Shown here: piece by piece, positions 1-7,499 of the stretch
Numbering within the stretch: the first letter of the stretch is position 1
Layout: every line of letters begins with the position of its first letter
NCBI GenBank assembly: GCA_009782865.1
Contig: WRIF01000069.1
Coordinates: 1-7,499 of the forward strand
Direction: 5' to 3'
DNA from: Promicromonosporaceae bacterium
GTDB taxonomy: Bacteria; Actinomycetota; Actinomycetes; Actinomycetales; Cellulomonadaceae
DNA length: 7,499 bases
The notes under the pieces: model-generated
What the model was told of the DNA's origin: nothing
Seen by the model: only the letters and a program-made list of their open reading frames with translations
The model's database searches: none
Program-made: the position numbers and the translations under genes

Positions 1-1200
1 CACCTTGGCTCGCTGTCGCTGTTGGGAGTCGCCGCCCTGCTGTCGGTGGCCCTCGACGGCCCCGGCTGGCACACCTGGCTGGAGGTGGCGGGCGTCGTCA
101 TCCTGGCGGCCGCCTACCTGCTCCTGGGCGTTCCGGCGCTGGGCACGGGGGCCCGTGGCCGCACCACCGCCTACATGGCGGTGATGATCGTGGTGGTACC
201 GGTGGTCAGCGTGTACTCCACCGCAGGCGTCTCGCTGCAGCTGTTGGGCTTCTTCCACTGCTGGGTCTTCGCCGCCGGGCGGCGGCGGCGCGGGCTGGCC
301 TACACGCTCCTGCTGATGGCCGGGCTCAGCTTTGCGGTGCTGGCCAGCCTCGAGTTTCATATCTACAACTGGTTGACGCACGGACTGTGGACGGGCATCG
401 TCTTGATGGTGTCGATCCTCGCCGGCTTGGCGCTCTCCCAGGCGATGTTGATGTCGGCGCGCAATGCCCAGCTGCTCGCGGAGGTCAGCGCCGTCCAGGC
501 GCGGCTGGTGGAGCAGGAGCGGGGGGTGGGCGCCCAGCGCGAGCGGGAGCGGATGGCCCGCGAGGTTCACGACACGTTGGCACAGGGCTTCACGTCCACC
601 GGGGTGCTGGCGGTTGCCGCCCTCGGGGCGATCGAGGATGGTGACCTGCCCGCCGCCCGCCTGCGGCTGGAGCAGATCAAGGCCACCGCCGACGAGAACT
701 TTGCCGAGGCCCGCGCCCTGGTGACCGCCGGCCTGCCCGCCGTGCTGGGCGATCAGCCCCTCGATGTGGCGCTGCGTCGGCTGGCTGACCGCTGGATGGA
801 GCGCACCGGCCTGCCGCTGCAGTTGAGCCTGGATCGGGCCGACGCCCTGTCCGCCAACACCAAGGCGGGCCTCCTGCGGATCGCGCAGGAGGCGCTGACC
901 AATGTGCATCGCCATGCGCGGGCCACCCGGGCGTCGGTGACGCTGCTTGCCGAGCCGACCCTGACCACCTTGACGGTGATCGACGACGGCATCGGCCGGG
1001 ACCCGTTACGGCCCGACGGCCACGGCCTGGCCGGGATGCGGGAGCGGGCGCAGGCCATCGGGGCCGAGTTGAGCCTGACGGATGGCCCTGGCGGCCGGGG
1101 CACCGTGGTGGCCGTCGCCGCGCCTGTACCCGCGCCCGCTCTCAAGCCCGCCGTCGTTCCCGCCTCTCCGACCACGAAGGAAGAAGGCCTTGCTCACTGA
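1..1200 (+). CDS. Membrane sensor histidine kinase, HisKA_3 (NarX/DesK/LiaS) class; 5' end outside window
   Basis: The frame is open from base 1 and ends at TGA 1198-1200, so the start lies upstream; TTG 22 is only an internal codon. Numbered from the first codon in the window, about five hydrophobic segments are visible (roughly 26-47, 55-73, 79-91, 98-121 and 131-150). A charged linker follows (153-188), then the dimerisation/phosphotransfer box REVHDTLAQG with the likely phosphorylated His190. The ATP-binding domain shows the N box QEALTNVHRHAR (Asn301), VIDDGIG (Asp329) and the glycine box GHGLAGMRERA near 340. An Ala/Pro-rich tail closes the protein. This is the family layout of membrane kinases that autophosphorylate on His and pass phosphate to a NarL-type regulator; the next gene encodes exactly that partner. 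The signal sensed cannot be read from the sequence; membrane or envelope stress is a guess from related LiaS/DesK kinases. All catalytic boxes look intact. Confidence 0.93.
   Translation, partial: HLGSLSLLGVAALLSVALDGPGWHTWLEVAGVVILAAAYLLLGVPALGTGARGRTTAYMAVMIVVVPVVSVYSTAGVSLQLLGFFHCWVFAAGRRRRGLAYTLLLMAGLSFAVLASLEFHIYNWLTHGLWTGIVLMVSILAGLALSQAMLMSARNAQLLAEVSAVQARLVEQERGVGAQRERERMAREVHDTLAQGFTSTGVLAVAALGAIEDGDLPAARLRLEQIKATADENFAEARALVTAGLPAVLGDQPLDVALRRLADRWMERTGLPLQLSLDRADALSANTKAGLLRIAQEALTNVHRHARATRASVTLLAEPTLTTLTVIDDGIGRDPLRPDGHGLAGMRERAQAIGAELSLTDGPGGRGTVVAVAAPVPAPALKPAVVPASPTTKEEGLAH
1175..1186 (+). promoter_or_regulatory. Ribosome binding site deciding the TTG start of the response regulator
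   Basis: A purine run, GAAGGAAGAAGG, lies inside the last codons of the kinase gene and ends 3 nt before TTG 1190; its better AAGGA core is about 9 nt upstream, a workable spacing. No ATG or GTG in the regulator's frame lies between this run and the receiver domain, so the run supports a TTG start and coupling to kinase translation. Confidence 0.55.
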
Positions 1201-1834
1201 CCGGAACCAGCGGGCCACGCCGATCAAGGTGTTGGTGGTTGACGACCATCCGATGATGCGGGCGGGGGTGATGGCCCTGCTCGCCCGGCAGCCGCAGATC
1301 GAGGTGGTCGGGGAGGCGGCCAACGGACGCGAGGCCGTGGTGGCGGCCATCGCGTATCGCCCGGATGTGGTGTTGATGGACCTGCGCATGCCGGAGATGG
1401 GCGGGGTGGAGGCCACGGCCGAGATCGTCGCGAAGGGCGATGCCCGCACCCGGGTGTTGATCCTGACCACCTATGACACCGACTCCGACATCATCTTGGC
1501 CCTGGAGGCCGGGGCGGCGGGCTTTGTGCTCAAGGAGGTGGCCGCAGAGGCCCTGGTGCGGGCGGTGGAGCAGGTGGCCGCCGGGCAGCGGCCGCTCTCC
1601 GATTCGGTGGCGGCGCGGCTGTCAGACGAGACTCGGGTGGCCCGGCTGACCGAGCGCGAGTTGGCGGTGTTGCGCCTGGCCGCCGCCGGGCAGAACAACA
1701 CCGAGATCGGCCAGGAGTTGATGCTCACCACGCACACGGTCAAGACCTACATGACGCGCGCGTTCAAGAAGTTGTCCGTCTCGGACCGCACCACCGCCGT
1801 GCTGGAGGCGCGCCGCCGCGGCTGGCTGCCCTGA
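1190..1834 (+). CDS. NarL/LuxR-family response regulator, partner of the upstream kinase
   Basis: A cytoplasmic DNA-binding response regulator of 214 residues, a normal length for the NarL family. The receiver domain (about 12-130) has the acidic pair Asp18-Asp19, phospho-acceptor Asp64 in VLMDLRMPEM, Thr93 and Lys115 in GFVLKEV. The C-terminal LuxR-type helix-turn-helix spans 153-214 (LTERELAVLRLAAAGQNNTEIG, then a THTVKTYMTRAFKKL recognition segment). The frame stays open upstream to 1082, but TTG 1190 is preferred. It gives the family's usual short N-terminus before KVLVVDDHP and sits just behind the purine-rich GAAGGAAGAAGG stretch, which resembles a Shine-Dalgarno site. This start lies 11 bp inside the kinase gene, so the two are probably co-transcribed and translationally coupled. 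Its regulon is unknown. GTG or ATG starts further in would remove the receiver's acidic pair and are unlikely. Confidence 0.92.
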   Translation: MLTDRNQRATPIKVLVVDDHPMMRAGVMALLARQPQIEVVGEAANGREAVVAAIAYRPDVVLMDLRMPEMGGVEATAEIVAKGDARTRVLILTTYDTDSDIILALEAGAAGFVLKEVAAEALVRAVEQVAAGQRPLSDSVAARLSDETRVARLTERELAVLRLAAAGQNNTEIGQELMLTTHTVKTYMTRAFKKLSVSDRTTAVLEARRRGWLP

Positions 1835-1844
1835 TCGAGGGGCG

Positions 1845-1879
1845 TGCGGTCCGCGATGGCCCGGGGCCCACGGTCCGCA
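1845..1879. terminator. Imperfect GC-rich hairpin between convergent genes, possible bidirectional terminator
   Basis: The 58 bp between the two convergent stop codons holds an outer inverted repeat TGCGG/CCGCA (1845-1849 with 1875-1879) and an inner GGCC/GGCC stem (1858-1861 with 1865-1868) around a CGG loop. Mismatches separate the two stems, and no T-run follows on either strand, so this is not a canonical intrinsic terminator. Its place between convergent genes is the main reason to list it. A direct repeat CGGTCCGC (1847-1854 and 1871-1878) overlaps the same bases. Confidence 0.3.
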
Positions 1880-1892
1880 GCAGCGCGGGGGG

Positions 1893-2309
1893 CTAGGCGA
1901 GCCTGGCGGCCACCTGTTCGATGCGGTAGGCCATGGTGGCAGAGGGTTGCACCCTGCCGCCCAGGTAGGTTGTCAGGCGCGAGTGGGAGGTTCCCACCAG
2001 GGGGGCGAACTCCCGCAGGCTTAGGCCCGTGCGCCTGACGGCCTGCCGCAGGCGCAGCGCCACGGCCTGTTCGGGGTGTCGCGCCCGCTTCAGAACTTCG
2101 CCCAGGAGCGCCTTCGGGCCGGGGGACTGACACAGGTCCAGGGCCTGTTCGAGCGCATCTGCCGCGTCGGAGGCGGGGTCGCGTTCAATGGTGGCGCGAA
2201 TCTTGCGCCAGTCGAGGAGGTCTCCGCGCTCTAGCGCCTCAAGCATGCCCTCGACTCCCCAGGTTTCGACGCGCATGGGGTCGGCGTCGATGTTGCGTAG
2301 GCGCATCAT
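1893..2309 (-). CDS. XRE-like helix-turn-helix protein, putative antitoxin/repressor of the nucleotidyltransferase cassette
   Basis: A 138-residue cytoplasmic protein. The N-terminal half (MMRLRNIDADP, then an acidic helical stretch) resembles that of a common actinobacterial HTH family. The C-terminal 53 residues (86-138) form a helix-turn-helix (LSLREFAPLVGTSHSRLTTYLGG then RVQPSA). The frame opens upstream to 2339, but ATG 2309 is chosen: it overlaps the stop of the preceding gene as ATGA and has GGAG 8 nt upstream (2318-2321). Partner and repressor roles are inferred from the tight coupling to a nucleotidyltransferase gene. Such HTH proteins often neutralise the toxin and bind their own promoter, but here the HTH gene is the second, not the first, of the pair. 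No catalytic residues or membrane segments are visible. It may instead be an orphan regulator that merely shares the transcript. ATG 2306, one codon in, is an equally possible start. Confidence 0.8.
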   Translation of the reverse strand: MMRLRNIDADPMRVETWGVEGMLEALERGDLLDWRKIRATIERDPASDAADALEQALDLCQSPGPKALLGEVLKRARHPEQAVALRLRQAVRRTGLSLREFAPLVGTSHSRLTTYLGGRVQPSATMAYRIEQVAARLA

Positions 2310-3019
2310 GCGACCATCTCCAGGGCGAGTTCGTGGCACACCTGTTTGATGGCCTCCCAGTCGCGCCAGCGAGGTACCAGCCCCTTGTACTGGCTCAACC
2401 GTTCGATGGTCTGCCGGTCGGCCGGCTGCGGGCTGGCAAGTTGCATGGCTAGTTGGGTGGCTACGGGCACGCCGGACTTCCTTGGGTCGGTGTAGTAGTC
2501 ATCGATCAGGCGGAGTGTCGCGGCAGAGTCGGAGACGCCGAACCTGTCGGCCAGCGCGGCCACATCTAGGTAGTCGCGCACCTGGTTGCGTCTGACAATC
2601 AAGAAGGCCTTGATGCGGAGGGTCTCCTCGCGGGTGGGCACCCGCAGGGTTGCGCCCGAGGGCAGGTGGTGCAGTTCTACCTCCAGCGGTTGCAGGCGGA
2701 TGAGTTGGCGGACCCCTGTCTCGATACCGCCAAGTTCGCCCAGCACGATCCTTCCGGGCGTGACTCGGTTGGTCACCCACTCGTGCTCGCGTTCCAGGGC
2801 GTCCAGTACCTCGTCGAAGCGGTCGCGCAGATCGGCCAGGACGTGGTCGTGGTCGACGCTGATGCGACGACGGCTTGGCCCGGCCCGAGCGGACGCGCAG
2901 CCAGTGTCCCCCGGGTGGCTGACAGGGGCGGTCCGGGGCAGTCCCGCGCCCAGTTGACACCTGCCATAACCAGGGGAGACGGCCGCCTCGTAGGTGCCCG
3001 CGCCCGCGCAAATTGGCAT
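2306..3019 (-). CDS. AbiEii/MenT-like minimal nucleotidyltransferase, putative toxin
   Basis: A 237-residue protein if started at ATG 3019, which has GGTGG about 8 nt upstream. Residues 51-59 (RRISVDHDH) match the R-x-S-x-D-x-D metal-binding motif of nucleotidyltransferases, with Asp56 and Asp58. LEVEL at 112-116 could supply the third acidic residue, as Glu rather than Asp. The C-terminal helical half has TREETLRIKAFLIVRRNQ and RDYLDVAALADRFG (Lys137; RDYLD 148-152), typical of AbiEii-like proteins. Known members include AbiEii of the AbiE phage-abortive system and MenT3, which adds pyrimidines to tRNA ends; the target here is unknown. The Gly-Gly/Gly-Ser motif expected before the DxD pair appears as TGC (39-41), and residues 1-38 look unlike any domain I know, so the N-terminus may be degraded or the start wrong. 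The frame stays open to 3181, but that would overlap the divergent gene. The stop overlaps the HTH gene start by 4 bp (ATGA). Confidence 0.72.
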   Translation of the reverse strand: MPICAGAGTYEAAVSPGYGRCQLGAGLPRTAPVSHPGDTGCASARAGPSRRRISVDHDHVLADLRDRFDEVLDALEREHEWVTNRVTPGRIVLGELGGIETGVRQLIRLQPLEVELHHLPSGATLRVPTREETLRIKAFLIVRRNQVRDYLDVAALADRFGVSDSAATLRLIDDYYTDPRKSGVPVATQLAMQLASPQPADRQTIERLSQYKGLVPRWRDWEAIKQVCHELALEMVA

Positions 3020-3089
3020 CCTTGTTTCCACCTGCGAGGGGGAGGATTGCCCCTCAACGCATAGAGAAAACCAGGAAGCGGGAAACCCC
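3020..3089. promoter_or_regulatory. 70 bp divergent intergenic region with small hairpin and RBS for the surface protein
   Basis: This gap separates the divergent nucleotidyltransferase start (3019, minus) from the surface-protein start (3090, plus). It contains an inverted repeat GAGGGG/CCCCTC (3036-3041 with 3050-3055, 8-base loop) and, near its plus-strand end, AGGAAG (3073-3078) and GGGA (3080-3083) upstream of ATG 3090 as candidate ribosome binding sites. I see no convincing -35/-10 pair on either strand. With so little space, promoters probably overlap each other or lie inside the nucleotidyltransferase coding region. The hairpin could be an operator or a leader structure; this is inference. 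Confidence 0.4.

Positions 3090-7499
<4,410 letters not shown>

Noticed and set aside
1082..1189. Upstream extension of the response regulator to 1082
   Set aside because: The extra 36 residues are the kinase C-terminus read in another frame (Pro/Arg-rich), and NarL-type regulators start just before the receiver domain.
1747..2133. Minus-strand open frame of 128 codons overlapping the HTH gene and the regulator's 3' end
   Set aside because: It is an out-of-frame shadow crossing two real genes, with a Pro/Arg/Gly-rich translation and no motif.
2954..2990. TTGACA at 2954 as the -35 box of a promoter for the surface protein
   Set aside because: No TATAAT-like hexamer lies 16-18 bp downstream, and the site is inside the nucleotidyltransferase coding region; a single hexamer match is weak evidence.

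Overview
This 7.5 kb window comes from a high-GC genome. The GC content, the near-universal G or C in third codon positions, the DesK/NarL-style two-component pair and the DUF11/DUF7507-type surface protein all point to an actinobacterium, plausibly one with a host- or biofilm-associated lifestyle. Genus cannot be fixed from the sequence alone.

Layout. (1) Positions 1-1834, plus strand: the 3' part of a membrane histidine kinase of the HisKA_3 class, overlapping by 11 bp a NarL/LuxR-type response regulator that very likely starts at a TTG codon. (2) Positions 1893-3019, minus strand: a two-gene, translationally coupled cassette. The first gene is an AbiEii/MenT-like nucleotidyltransferase (putative toxin) and the second an XRE-like helix-turn-helix protein (putative antitoxin/repressor). 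The cassette converges on the response regulator across a 58 bp gap containing a GC-rich imperfect hairpin. (3) Positions 3020-3089: a 70 bp divergent intergenic region. (4) Positions 3090-7499, plus strand: one uninterrupted reading frame of 1470 codons that runs off the window. It encodes a giant exported protein: signal peptide, a Gly-Asn dipeptide linker encoded by a perfect (GGCAAC)10 tract, two homologous Cys-containing modules, a long unassigned central region of markedly lower GC, then a string of DUF11-like beta-sandwich repeats including one good DUF7507 unit.

How the parts may work together. The kinase and regulator form one signalling unit; their target is unknown and may lie upstream, outside the window. 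The nucleotidyltransferase/HTH cassette looks like a self-contained toxin-antitoxin or phage-defence islet between the signalling pair and the surface protein. Its 5' end shares a very short divergent control region with the surface protein, so shared regulation is possible but unproven. Most other long open frames in the window, including one of nearly 2.4 kb on the minus strand, are antisense shadows of GC-biased codons.

No clearly new system is proven here. The points most worth a second look are the hexanucleotide tract at the mature N-terminus of the surface protein, its duplicated Cys-pair module, the compositional mosaic in its centre, the recurrent Lys/Asn positions in its repeats, and the toxin-first gene order with an altered nucleotidyltransferase motif.
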